Source of the DNA: DASQPR01 sp963836785
GTDB lineage: Bacteria > Actinomycetota > Actinomycetes > Mycobacteriales > Micromonosporaceae
Direction of reading: 5' to 3'
NCBI GenBank assembly: GCA_963836785.1
Contig: CAWIKW010000011.1
Span: 56,962 to 120,961, forward strand
Length of the DNA: 64,000 nucleotides
In this document: in pieces, positions 49,831 to 59,186 of the stretch
How the letters are laid out: every line of letters starts with the position of its first letter
Position numbering within the stretch: the stretch's first letter is position 1
Program-made: the position numbers and the translations under genes
Notes under the pieces: model-generated
Seen by the model: only the letters and a program-made list of their open reading frames with translations
Databases searched by the model: none
Told to the model about the DNA's origin: nothing

Positions 49831-50331
49831 ATGTCCCGGAGCCAACTCCACATCGAAGCAATGACGGCCAACCACGCCGACGCCGTGATCGACATCTACC
49901 GTGTTGGCATCGCGGAGGGCAACGCCACCTTCGAAACCGAGCCACCGACTTGGGAACGCTTCGCCGCCAGCCACCTGCCTGAGCACGGGTTCGTCGCAGT
50001 CAACGATGACTTGACACCACTCGGCTGGACCGCGTGCGTGCCCGTATCCGATCGCTGCGTCTACGCCGGCGTCGTTGAACACTCCGTCTACGTCCATCCC
50101 GATGCCCGCGGCCAAGGCGTCGGTCGGCAACTCCTCGACACTCTGATCACCTCGACGGAGGAGGCCGGCATCTGGACCCTCCAATCCGGAATCTTCCCCG
50201 AGAACACCGCCAGCTTCGCGCTGCACCGAGCCGCAGGCTTCCGCATCGTCGGCACCCGCCAACGCATCGGCCAGCACCACGGCACCTGGCGTGACGTCAT
50301 ACTCATCGAACGCCGCAGCGCCCGCATTTAG
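49831..50331 (+). CDS. arsN: GNAT acetyltransferase resembling ArsN/phosphinothricin acetyltransferase
   Basis: The 166-residue protein has IRVGIAEGNATFETE-like PAT features (YRVGIAEGNATFETEPPTW), VYVHPDARGQGVGRQLLDTL (acetyl-CoA loop), and SFALHRAAGFRIVGTRQRIG, close to phosphinothricin N-acetyltransferase. In ars clusters this family is ArsN1, which acetylates the organoarsenical antibiotic arsinothricin. The island context favours that, but phosphinothricin-like substrates remain possible. GAAGGG precedes ATG 49831. Confidence 0.82.
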   Translation: MSRSQLHIEAMTANHADAVIDIYRVGIAEGNATFETEPPTWERFAASHLPEHGFVAVNDDLTPLGWTACVPVSDRCVYAGVVEHSVYVHPDARGQGVGRQLLDTLITSTEEAGIWTLQSGIFPENTASFALHRAAGFRIVGTRQRIGQHHGTWRDVILIERRSARI

Positions 50332-50545
50332 ATCACATGACCCGGTCATTGCACGGCAGAATCCTCGAGTGCGAGGCGGCACGCATCGGCGGCATAGCTC
50401 CTTGGGGTCACGTGATGCCCGCGACTCAGCAGGAGGCAGCGGGACAGATCGACGCCGCTCTCGGCAATCCGGACGAGGCCCTACGGCAAGCATGAGGATG
50501 AGCCGCAGTGACACGGTTGCTGTCAGCGTTGGTGTCAAGGAGATC

Positions 50546-50585
50546 AAAAACGACGATGGCCGGTTAGCTTGTCAGCTAGCCGGCC
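50546..50585 (-). terminator. Intrinsic terminator of the tRNA-Lys fragment
   Basis: GGCCGGTTAGCT and AGCTAGCCGGCC arms (50558-50585, loop TGTC) pair with one wobble, followed on the minus strand by a TTTTT run (AAAAA at 50546-50550). It lies 10 bases beyond the CCA end. Confidence 0.8.
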
Positions 50586-50595
50586 TGATCATTGT

Positions 50596-50645
50596 TGGTG
50601 CGCCGCCAGGGACTCGAACCCCGAACCCGCGGATTAAGAGTCAGC
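50596..50645 (-). tRNA. tRNA-Lys(CUU) 3' half, truncated
   Basis: From the anticodon loop CTCTTAA onward a normal tRNA follows: stem TCCGC, variable GGGTT, T-arm CGGGG-TTCGAGT-CCCTG, acceptor strand GCGGCGC, A and CCA. The 5' side of the anticodon stem (GCTGA) has one mismatch and the D-arm and 5' acceptor are missing. Together with its terminator it looks like native 3' DNA left by site-specific integration. Confidence 0.75.
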
Positions 50646-50962
50646 TTTGGTCGTTCCTGTTTCTATTTGGCCGTGTTAGATCGTCCCACTCCACATTAGA
50701 AAGTCCAGGTCATCGCCACGGCTGGTAGGAGTGGTGTGGTGGTGGCCGCGATGAGGTGCGTCTGCCTCCGCCGCAGTCCGTTGGCTCCGGATCACCCACG
50801 GAGCACCCGCGACGGGAACATCACGACGCGGCACCGGCGACGTCGGACCCAGTTGTCCAAAAAGGCCGGGTGCTGCACCGAACGCGGCGACACGGTCAGG
50901 TATCAACGCATTCGCCCAGGTTCGGCTAGGTACGCCCAGACCGGTATCCTCGACCGAGTCCC
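50646..50962. other. Gap between two tRNA halves
   Basis: No gene is supported in this stretch. It separates the tRNA-Lys 3' half from the tRNA-Arg 5' half. Confidence 0.4.
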
Positions 50963-51000
50963 GCCCTCGTAGCTCAGGGATAGAGCAACGGTTTCCTAAT
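50963..51000 (+). tRNA. tRNA-Arg(CCU) 5' half, truncated
   Basis: The sequence reads acceptor GCCCTCG, D-arm GCTC-AGGGATA-GAGC and an anticodon arm with TTCCTAA (CCU). After that TCCAT fails to complete the anticodon stem (ACGGT) and no T-arm or 3' acceptor follows. The tRNA is broken in the anticodon arm. Confidence 0.7.
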
Positions 51001-51074
51001 CCATCGACCATCGTTGCTGCATAGCCAGACGACCAGCGGATTCCCGGAAACAGTGGCCGCGCAAACTGGGTCTA

Positions 51075-51234
51075 TGGGCTCCGTGTGTGCTCGACAGACG
51101 ACGGTCGCCAGCTCGTCCTCCAAGCCCCGGCACCCGTCATCGCCGACACCCTCGGCATCCACGAGACCGCCATCGCCCACCAGGCCGTCAACGCCGACAT
51201 CACCTGGAGCCGCTACGCCAGCACGATTGAGACC
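51075..51234 (+). pseudogene. C-terminal remnant of a tyrosine recombinase-like protein
   Basis: A frame contains GRQLVLQAPAPVIADTLGIHE and ADITWSRYAS, resembling the C-terminal end of actinobacterial tyrosine recombinases (PAPVIADxLG ... WxRYA). The rest of the gene is absent. With the tRNA halves it marks a mobile-element scar. Confidence 0.5.
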
Positions 51235-51241
51235 GTGGCTC

Positions 51242-52123
51242 TTACTGGGCGCGGTTGTTGGCGTCCGCGCTGGAGGCCTGGTCGTGTGTTGCTGACCAGC
51301 TGGCCAGCAGGCGCAGTCCGTCTTCGGAGGCAGTGCCCGGTACGGTGCCGTAGGCGACCAGGCTCAGACCGTCGTCAGCGACCAGTTCCAATACTTCGAA
51401 GGTCAGCTGCAGCTCGCCCATGACCGGGTGCCGGAAGTCCTTGATTCCGGTGCGGTGCAGACGCACGTCGTGAGCGGCCCACCGAGTGCGGAAGCGGTCG
51501 CTGCGTGTCGCGAGTTCCCCGATGAGGTCGGTCAGCGCCTTGTCGTAGGGATCGCGGCCGGCCTGGGCACGCAGCAGCTCGACGGTGTCGTCGGCGATGC
51601 GGTCCCAGTCACCCCAGAAGTCTCGGGCGCGAGGGTCGAGGAAGTTGAACCGCGCGAAGTTCGGCGGCCGCATCGGCCCGGCGAAGACGACTCCGAACAG
51701 GGCTCGGCCAAGCTGGTTGGCGGCGAGGACATCGGTGCGGCCGTTCACGACGACGGCCGGTGCGTCGGTCATCGCGTCGAGAAGCCGCTGCACGTTCGCA
51801 CGTACGCTCTGCGGCGTGGACCGTTGACGGTCGCGCACTGTCGGGGTGGCGTTGTGGGCGAGGTCGTAGAGGTGGGCGCGTTCGGCCTCGTCGAAGTGCA
51901 GCGCACGGCCGAGCGCGTCCAGCACGCCGTCGGAGACCCCGGTGAGGTTGCCGCGTTCCAGGCGCGAGTAGTACTCGATACTGACGCCAGCGAGCTGCGC
52001 GACCTCGGCACGGCGCAGTCCCGGCACCCGCCGGGTCCCGTAGGACGTCAGACCGGCCTGCCCGGGGGTGATCTTGGCCCGGCGGGAGGTCAGGAAATCG
52101 CGGATCTCGCTGCGGTGGTCCAC
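51242..52123 (-). CDS. XRE-type regulator with MmyB-like C-terminal domain
   Basis: The 293-residue protein has an N-terminal helix-turn-helix (VAQLAGVSIEYYSRLERGNL) and a C-terminal MmyB-like ligand region (PNFARFNFLDPRARDFWGDW, then DRIADDTVELLRAQ). Relatives control neighbouring dehydrogenase genes. The start is GTG 52123 with TAGTCT (52131-52136, minus) seven bases upstream, a leaderless layout. The longer frame to 52336 is rejected. It is divergent from the broken aldo/keto reductase. Confidence 0.9.
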   Translation of the reverse strand: MDHRSEIRDFLTSRRAKITPGQAGLTSYGTRRVPGLRRAEVAQLAGVSIEYYSRLERGNLTGVSDGVLDALGRALHFDEAERAHLYDLAHNATPTVRDRQRSTPQSVRANVQRLLDAMTDAPAVVVNGRTDVLAANQLGRALFGVVFAGPMRPPNFARFNFLDPRARDFWGDWDRIADDTVELLRAQAGRDPYDKALTDLIGELATRSDRFRTRWAAHDVRLHRTGIKDFRHPVMGELQLTFEVLELVADDGLSLVAYGTVPGTASEDGLRLLASWSATHDQASSADANNRAQ

Positions 52124-52136
52124 GACTCCCAGACTA
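52124..52136 (-). promoter_or_regulatory. Leaderless promoter of the XRE gene
   Basis: On the minus strand TAGTCT, seven bases, GTG 52123. Confidence 0.45.
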
Positions 52137-52280
52137 GGCAGATACCGGCGCTGGTGGGGTGCCCTGCCAGTACACCTTTCACCAGTGACTCCCCGGCCCG
52201 CCGCGAGGCGGGTTACATGGTTCTTGACCAGGACCGCCACTGCGGCCCACGCAGGCGCAGAACCAGGGAAGGATCTTCTG

Positions 52281-53260
<980 letters not shown>

Positions 53261-53368
53261 CCACGCAGTTGACGCTCGCGGCGGCGCCAAAGTTGCTGGC
53301 CGGGGTGCAACTTCGGTGTGTTCACCTCGATGCCTGATGGTGTTGGCTCGCGTCGCAAGCCGGTCATG

Positions 53369-53383
53369 CATAGTAATGCCATG
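53369..53383 (+). promoter_or_regulatory. Leaderless promoter of the glycosyltransferase gene
   Basis: CATAGT (53369-53374), six bases, ATG 53381. Confidence 0.35.
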
Positions 53384-54157
53384 GTGGCCCAGCCGCACCC
53401 GCGTGGCGTGCTGCTCACTGCCGCCGGCCCGCATATGCACGACGTGCTCCATGACCTCGCGCTGCCGTCATTTCACCGCTACGGCGCCCGGTGGGGCTAC
53501 GACGTACACCCTGTCGACCTTGCAGTGGACGGCGTCGGCGCCGACGATGCCGCGCAGCGCGCGAAATGGACCAAGATCCAGCTGCTACGCGAGGCACTGG
53601 ATTCCTATTCGCTCGCGTTGTGGCTAGACGCCGACGTCCTGCTGCTGCGCAACGACGAGGACATCGCCACCCACCTGCACCCGGATTCCTTCCAAGCCCT
53701 TGCCCTAGAACAGGTTCCCCACGAACATCGGATCAATCCCAACACCGGCGTATGGCTGATGCGTGCACACCCTAACGCGGTCGCGTTCCTCGACCACGTC
53801 GAGGCCGCCGGCCCACAACCAGGTCCGTGGGCCGACCAAGGCGCGGTACTCACTGCGCTGGGCTGGGACCGCGGCGACCCTAACTACCACTGGGCCAAAC
53901 CCGGCCCAGGTAACCACTTCCTGGCTGGAACGAGCTGGCTACCGCCCGCGTGGAACCAGCCGTATCTCGACCGTCGCGACGAAACCGACCTGTATAACGG
54001 AACTGCCGACTCATACACCGACCGGCCCGCCGTCACCCACCCGCACGCACTGCACTTCATGGGCATGACCCCGACCGCCCGCTACCACCACATGCACGCC
54101 CTCACCCATACCCCATCCACGGACCGACGGCGTCGAGACGCTGGCGTCCCGAATTGA
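53381..54157 (+). CDS. Glycosyltransferase of the GT34/GMA12-like type
   Basis: The 258-residue protein has SLALWLDADVLLLRN with the DxD metal motif and INPNTGVWLMRAHPNAVAFL, typical of galactosyltransferase GMA12/MNN10-like folds. Near the end HALHFMGM supplies a likely His ligand. There is no signal peptide, so it acts in the cytosol or on a lipid carrier. The donor and acceptor are unknown. ATG 53381 is chosen over 53366 because of the CATAGT promoter. Confidence 0.8.
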   Translation: MVAQPHPRGVLLTAAGPHMHDVLHDLALPSFHRYGARWGYDVHPVDLAVDGVGADDAAQRAKWTKIQLLREALDSYSLALWLDADVLLLRNDEDIATHLHPDSFQALALEQVPHEHRINPNTGVWLMRAHPNAVAFLDHVEAAGPQPGPWADQGAVLTALGWDRGDPNYHWAKPGPGNHFLAGTSWLPPAWNQPYLDRRDETDLYNGTADSYTDRPAVTHPHALHFMGMTPTARYHHMHALTHTPSTDRRRRDAGVPN

Positions 54158-54259
54158 ACGCTGTGGATGCAAAGTGCCGCCGCGCGTCGTCGCGATCGGT
54201 TCATCGAGCCGTCGAGCCGAGTTTGCACCGTCGAATGTTGGAGCCCAAAGATTCTGTCA

Positions 54260-54640
54260 GAGGTCGCAGCAGCCCTTGATCGTGATTCGTTCGGCCGCCG
54301 GTCAAATTCCTCGCCACGGGCGGCGGCGACCGAGTCGGCGGTGGCTGCCGGCCGTACCTTACAGCGGGCCCGGCCGGCCTCGCGGCCGAGCTGGCGGAGG
54401 CGGTCGGGATGGAGCAATCCGCGGTCTCTCATCAACTGCGGCTGCTACGCAATCTGGGCCTCGTCGCCGGCCGCCGTGCGGGCAGACCGTCGTGTACAGC
54501 CTTTACGACGATCACGTGGCTAAGCTTGTCGATCGGGCCGTCTACCACATCGAACACCTGCGCATGGGCTGCACGACGAGCCGACCGCTGCCGTCGCCCA
54601 GCCCGCCGTTGCCACCGCGCGCGAAGAGGGCCCGCCCGTG
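54260..54640 (+). pseudogene. KmtR-like ArsR/SmtB regulator, decayed
   Basis: GPAGLAAELAEAVGMEQSAV and SHQLRLLRNLGLV are followed by a one-base deletion near 54486, after which another frame gives TVVYSLYDDHVAKLVDRAVY and HIEHLRMG, the Ni/Co-sensor KmtR-type end. The 5' third (EVAAAL then unrelated frames) is degraded. It is a broken metal-sensor gene. Confidence 0.7.
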
Positions 54641-54800
54641 GCCGCCGATCGGCTTGATCAGAAGGTTTAGCAGCGATCTTGCGATCAGGCCCTGAGAACC
54701 GGGCCTGGCGCCCGCCGCGCTCGAGCGCCGATGCGGACGTGACGAGTCGCGCCCGGCGACGGCACGACGGCTCGGGTGCCGGTGTGGGCGCCACGGGTCG

Positions 54801-55751
54801 CTACACCATGCGTGACGTCCAGAGCAGGCTCATGCCGGCGGCGGCGAACGCAAACAGCAGCGCCACGCCGACGTACCAATAGGTCACCTCACGCGGCACC
54901 GTCTTGAACCCGATCGAGCTGCCCATATCCTGGTAGACCTGCTTCAGATCGGTCAGGCTCGCGGCCTGGTAGAAGTGGCCGTGGGTCAGTTGTGCCAACT
55001 CATGCAGGGCCGGCCGGTCGACCGGCACCCGTTGGGTCAAGCCCTCGATGTTCACCGTGCCGTTGTCGGTGCCGAACGCGATCGTCGACACCGGTACCCG
55101 CGCCGCGGCGGCGGCCTGTGCCGCCTGCTCGATCGGCCGGCCGGCGGTGCGGTAGCCGTCGGACAGCAGCATGATGCGCGCGGGCGGCGGCCCGGATGCG
55201 GCGTCGGCCGGCACGGATCGGATCGCCGACAGGCAGGTGAACACCGCCTCACCGGTCGCCGTCGCCTCCCGCAGTTGCAGCCCGCCGATGGCGTGACTGA
55301 TCGCCTTGTGGTCCTTCGTCGGTGACACCAGGACATCCGCGGTCTTCGCGAACGCGACCAGGCCGAGGTTGTAGCCGGCCGGCAGCGTCGTCACGAAGTC
55401 CCTGGCCGCCGCCTGCGCCGCCTTGATGCGCGACGGTGCGACGTCGGTCGACTCCATCGACAACGACACGTCGATGGCCAGCATCACGGTCGCGCGCTCC
55501 AGCGGCTGCTTCGTGTCCACCGACGGACGCGCCAACGCGGCGGATAGCACGAGCAACGCCAGAACGAACGCCACCGCCGGGAAATGCCGTCGCCAGCCGA
55601 TCCCCCTCGGCGCGATCGACTTGAGAAGGGCGACATTCGTGAACTTCATCGCGTACGCCCGCCGGTGCAGCGTTCGCCACACGTACACACCGGCGAGCAG
55701 CAGCACCGGTACGGCCGACAGCAGCCACACCGGCTGCGCGAAGCGGATCAT
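54801..55751 (-). CDS. VWA-domain membrane protein (BatA-like)
   Basis: The 316-residue protein has membrane segments near residues 5-25, 58-75 and 290-312, and a von Willebrand A domain with MIDAS motif AIDVSLSMES and LLSDGYRTAG. It resembles BatA/DUF58-operon proteins whose role in envelope stress is still unclear. Its ATG overlaps the DUF58 stop (ATGA). Confidence 0.9.
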   Translation of the reverse strand: MIRFAQPVWLLSAVPVLLLAGVYVWRTLHRRAYAMKFTNVALLKSIAPRGIGWRRHFPAVAFVLALLVLSAALARPSVDTKQPLERATVMLAIDVSLSMESTDVAPSRIKAAQAAARDFVTTLPAGYNLGLVAFAKTADVLVSPTKDHKAISHAIGGLQLREATATGEAVFTCLSAIRSVPADAASGPPPARIMLLSDGYRTAGRPIEQAAQAAAAARVPVSTIAFGTDNGTVNIEGLTQRVPVDRPALHELAQLTHGHFYQAASLTDLKQVYQDMGSSIGFKTVPREVTYWYVGVALLFAFAAAGMSLLWTSRMV

Positions 55752-56788
55752 CGAGTGGTCCCCCTGGTACGGGCGTGCCGCTGTGCGGCGACGAACCGGA
55801 CGAAGTCGAACAGCCAGTCAGAGTCGGTGCGCAGCCGCAGGTGGGCGGCTCCGGCTCCGCGGATCGCGGCGGCGATCGCGGCGCGCTGCTTCGCGGCCGC
55901 CTCCGCATACCGGGCGCGCAGCTTCGAGTCGGCCGTCTGGACCTCGTGCAGCGCACCCGATTCCGCGTCGACGAACTCGATCACGCCGGCGTCCGGCAGT
56001 TCGATCTCACGCGGATCGAGCACTTCGATGGCGAGCAGGTCATGGCGCACGCCGAGCTTGCGCAGCGGCTGCGACCAGCTGGCCGGGTCGACGAGGAAGT
56101 CGGAGATGACCACCGCCAGCCCGCGGCGGCGCGGCGGCCGGTTCAACGAGTCCACCAGCGCGCCGAGGTCGGCCCGACCCGGCTGCACCGTGGTCTCGGC
56201 GATCGCGCGCAACAGGCCCTGGGTCTCCCTGCGGCCCGGCCGTGGCGGCAGGCGCCGGATCCGCGTACCGGTCCCGATCACGGCGCCGACACGGTTGCCG
56301 CCGCGCGCGGTCAGGTGCGCCATCGCCGCGGCCGCCGCGATCACGAGGTCGCGCTTGGTGCACCGGGCCGTACCGAAATCCAGGCTCGCGGACAGGTCGA
56401 CGGCAAGCCACGCCTCCAGCTCCCGGTCTGCGACGGTCTGGCGCACATGCGGAACGGTGGTACGCGCGGTGACCGGCCAGTCCATCCGTCGCACGTCGTC
56501 ACCGGGCCGGTACTCGCGCGACTCACCAGCCTCGGACCCCGGCCCCGGCAACAGCCCGATGTAGTCGCCCTGCAGCAAGCCGTCGAGCTTGCGCGTGATG
56601 AGCAGTTGGAGCTTCGACAGCGCCGGCTCGGAACGATGCGCCTCGTCCAGCGCGGCATGTCCCGTCCCTCGCCGCCGGGCGCTGCGCCCAAACGTCGTGC
56701 CGCCGCGAACACCGTCCGCCGCGTCGCCGTCGCGCCGCGATCCGGCACGTGGTCCGAGGCGTCGCCCGATGCGTGGCAGTCGGCTCAT
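55748..56788 (-). CDS. DUF58 family protein
   Basis: The 346-residue protein has GDYIGLLPGPGSEAGESREY and RPGDDVRRMDWPVTART, the DUF58 hallmark, and a VWA-like fold with DLSASLDFGT. In intact clusters it is the partner of MoxR and VWA proteins. The start at 56788 overlaps the end of a MoxR remnant (ATGA). Basic N-terminal residues precede the domain. Confidence 0.9.
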   Translation of the reverse strand: MSRLPRIGRRLGPRAGSRRDGDAADGVRGGTTFGRSARRRGTGHAALDEAHRSEPALSKLQLLITRKLDGLLQGDYIGLLPGPGSEAGESREYRPGDDVRRMDWPVTARTTVPHVRQTVADRELEAWLAVDLSASLDFGTARCTKRDLVIAAAAAMAHLTARGGNRVGAVIGTGTRIRRLPPRPGRRETQGLLRAIAETTVQPGRADLGALVDSLNRPPRRRGLAVVISDFLVDPASWSQPLRKLGVRHDLLAIEVLDPREIELPDAGVIEFVDAESGALHEVQTADSKLRARYAEAAAKQRAAIAAAIRGAGAAHLRLRTDSDWLFDFVRFVAAQRHARTRGTTR

Positions 56789-57090
56789 CGCGCCCCCGGC
56801 CACGCACCCGAGGACACCGGTTGGCGTCCGTTGACCGCGGGCGCGGCGTTCCGCCGATACGTCACGGTAGGCGCCCGCACGGTCGCGAGCACTCGATCGA
56901 CCACGATCGGCACAGACGTCGGCGGCGAGCGCGTTCTAGCCGAATACGAGTCGGTGCCGGCGGGTGTACGGCGCGACGTCCTGCAGATCCTGGGGGGGCA
57001 CGTAGTCGCCGTCGCGCAGCAGGGCAAGCACGCGGGTCGCCCGTCCAACGCCGAAAGGACCGGCGGTGACCAGCACAACGCCGGTATGGC
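56785..57090 (-). pseudogene. C-terminal remnant of MoxR AAA+ ATPase
   Basis: Reading back from the DUF58 start, one frame gives SARTRSPPTSVPIVVDRVLA and another gives GPFGVGRATRVLALLRDGDY and VPPQDLQDVAPYTRRHRL. Together they match the lid and C-terminus of MoxR (ASPRA...LLRAARAxA, VxPDDLxxLA). The two parts are in different frames and the AAA+ core is absent. It leaves the DUF58-VWA pair without its ATPase in this place. Confidence 0.65.
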
Positions 57091-57257
57091 AGTGAGCCGT
57101 CCGACCCGCGGCCGCATCAAATCCGGCATCTTGTTTGCACCCGCACACCACCAGCTCCGGCCCGGCTTGAAGTGACCCACGAACCGTCCGGCGGATCCCA
57201 TTGCGCACAACCGCGAGGGCGGCTCCCGCACCAGGGGACGCCCTGGCTTCGTTCTTT

Positions 57258-57578
57258 TCAGGTTCGCACGTCGACAGCGTTCCGGGTTCGGTTCTGGTGG
57301 TATCCGCTGGGGAGCGGCAGGATGCTGCCCGGGCGGTCAGAGTCAGCCACGCCGTTGAACACCGTGTACGGGCCGACGCAGACCGGGGCCATTAGCGCAA
57401 GCGCGAACGGGTAGCCGCCGAGCCCGTGTAGTTCGGGCACGTGGTCGAAGTTCATCCCGTAGATGGTGCCGATGAGGGTGGGCGCGAACAGGATGGCCGC
57501 CCACGCGGAGATCTTTTCGATCTCCCCGCTAAGCCGGTGGATGCGGGCGTGGACGTTGACTGCTCGAACCGGCGCGTA
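57258..57578 (-). pseudogene. C-terminal fragment of CorA-type Mg2+ channel
   Basis: The frame contains VHARIHRLSGEIEKISAWAA, TLIGTIYGMNFDHVPELHGL and GYPFALALMAPVCVGPYTVF, i.e. the last two membrane segments with the GMN signature of CorA. The large N-terminal domain is missing; the fragment starts next to the GDPD-like stop. It cannot form a channel alone. Confidence 0.75.
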
Positions 57579-58370
57579 TCACCCGAGAGTCCGGAGGATG
57601 GCCAGGTTCGCGGTGGTGATGCCATCGACGCCGAGCCGGACCAGCTGGTTAAAACGTTGGCTGTCGTTGACCGTCCACGTCAGGATCGGCAATTTGTGTT
57701 CGCGCATCCAGGCGACGAGGCTTGGGTGCACAAGGCCCTGGAACACCGATGTACCGTCGATGGTTTTCTGCAGCAGCTGGTCCGACATTAGCCGGTGGAC
57801 GGCATCGGGGCCGGCCACGCTGAACACCAGGGTGACATCGGGCAGGCGGTTGCGCAGATAGAGCAATGCGCCAGGGTCGCGGCTGGAGATCATCATCCGT
57901 TGGGACTCGGTCCGAGGCGCCAGGAAGGCGACCACGTCATCCAGGAACCGGTGGTCCGTCTGCTTCAAGTCGAGCTTGACGCTAACGGCGGCGGCTGCGT
58001 GGTCCCAGGCCTCGGCCAGGGTCGGTCCTTGGAACAGCTGCCGGACCAGCCAAGGCCAGGGCTGGTTGCGACCTGCCATGAGCTGGCCACGTGCGGAGAT
58101 CACGTCGATCTCGATAACGTCGGCTCCGTAGTGCAGTGCAGTGCTCAGCGTCCCCAGGTTGTTGCCCGCGTTGTGCGCAACCCCGACAACGCGCGGGTAG
58201 TCGTGGGCGAGTGCGGGTTCTCGCTGGATCTCTTCGTAGAACTGGGCTGGCGGCGCTGCCCCCGTATAGCGCTGACCGTAGGGCCGGGCCACGATGGACA
58301 CGGGAACCAGGGCAACCACCAGCACACCGGCCATCACCCACCGCAGACGACCTTCCCGCAACCAGGGCAT
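57579..58370 (-). CDS. GDPD-like glycerophosphodiester phosphodiesterase family protein
   Basis: The 263-residue protein starts at 58370 after AGGAGGGGG. An N-terminal membrane segment (VMAGVLVVALVPVSIVA) anchors it. GVAHNAGNN, GADVIEIDV and VKLDLK follow the GDPD order, but the first motif has HN where the family has HRG (H-R/N-G). The TIM-barrel end TWTVNDSQRFNQLVRLGVDG fits. Cleavage of glycerophosphodiesters is probable, though the first motif is unusual. Confidence 0.82.
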   Translation of the reverse strand: MPWLREGRLRWVMAGVLVVALVPVSIVARPYGQRYTGAAPPAQFYEEIQREPALAHDYPRVVGVAHNAGNNLGTLSTALHYGADVIEIDVISARGQLMAGRNQPWPWLVRQLFQGPTLAEAWDHAAAAVSVKLDLKQTDHRFLDDVVAFLAPRTESQRMMISSRDPGALLYLRNRLPDVTLVFSVAGPDAVHRLMSDQLLQKTIDGTSVFQGLVHPSLVAWMREHKLPILTWTVNDSQRFNQLVRLGVDGITTANLAILRTLG

Positions 58371-59115
58371 GCCCCCTCCTACCGGCGCGGCACAATGCAC
58401 ATCGATCTTGGCGGGCCGACCGTGACGGGCGACTGTGCCGATCAGGCAGCCGACGCATTTCCGAGGCGAGTCGTCCCGAAGGCCACCGCCGGTCTATTCG
58501 GTGAAGCGCACCGGATGAGAAATTGGCGGCCAGCTCGATGGCGGCATCCCGATCCGGCACTAGATCGGTACGCCCCGCGGGCCGGCCGCCGCGCTGTGAT
58601 GAGAACCGATTCACCCTATTCTGACCACTTACACCGAGGATCTGGACGCTCCCCCTGAAGATCCACTAACCCACAACTCTTGACGACTGCTCCACAACGA
58701 CGACCGATGTTGCCTATCGTTGTTCCGTCGAGTCCGGACTCATCGGAGTAGGCCATGTCAGTCCGACAGCTCGAATCGCTGGCCGAGCGTCGATATTCGA
58801 AACCTAAGCCACCGACCATCGTCGGTGAAGTGATGACGACCTGGACCTCCTCGCCGGAATCGGTGGCGCCGCAGGATTCCGACAGGCTCTGTGCGTGCTC
58901 GGCAGAGGGTCGCATGCCGATCTCACCCGAACCTTGGTCCACGTCAGCAGACGCTGTTGCATCCCCGCGGGACAAGCGGGGGCGGATCCTCGCTCAGAGT
59001 CGTGGTCCGATCGGTTGCGCCAATTCTTTGGACGCCACGGCAATCCGTCGGTCGCCGGGCAGATCGAGCCTCACGGCGCTATTCAAGCTCCGGTCACGTT
59101 GAACTGATCACGCGC
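58371..59115. other. Gap without a supported gene
   Basis: Several open frames exist, the longest starting at 58755, but none shows a recognisable motif or strong start. I cannot say whether it holds a small gene or decayed DNA. Confidence 0.35.
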
Positions 59116-59141
59116 GGAGGGCTGCTTACCGCAGCCCCTCC
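59116..59141 (-). terminator. Hairpin after the LacI gene
   Basis: GGAGGGCTGC (59116-59125) pairs with GCAGCCCCTCC (59131-59141) with a one-base bulge and TTACC loop, downstream of the minus-strand LacI stop. Confidence 0.55.
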
Positions 59142-59186
59142 GATGCATACGGGATTGTGCAAAGCGCCAACCAAACGCCGGCGATA

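Noticed and set aside
50596..50645. A complete tRNA gene
   Set aside because: The D-arm and 5' acceptor strand are missing, so it is only a 3' half.
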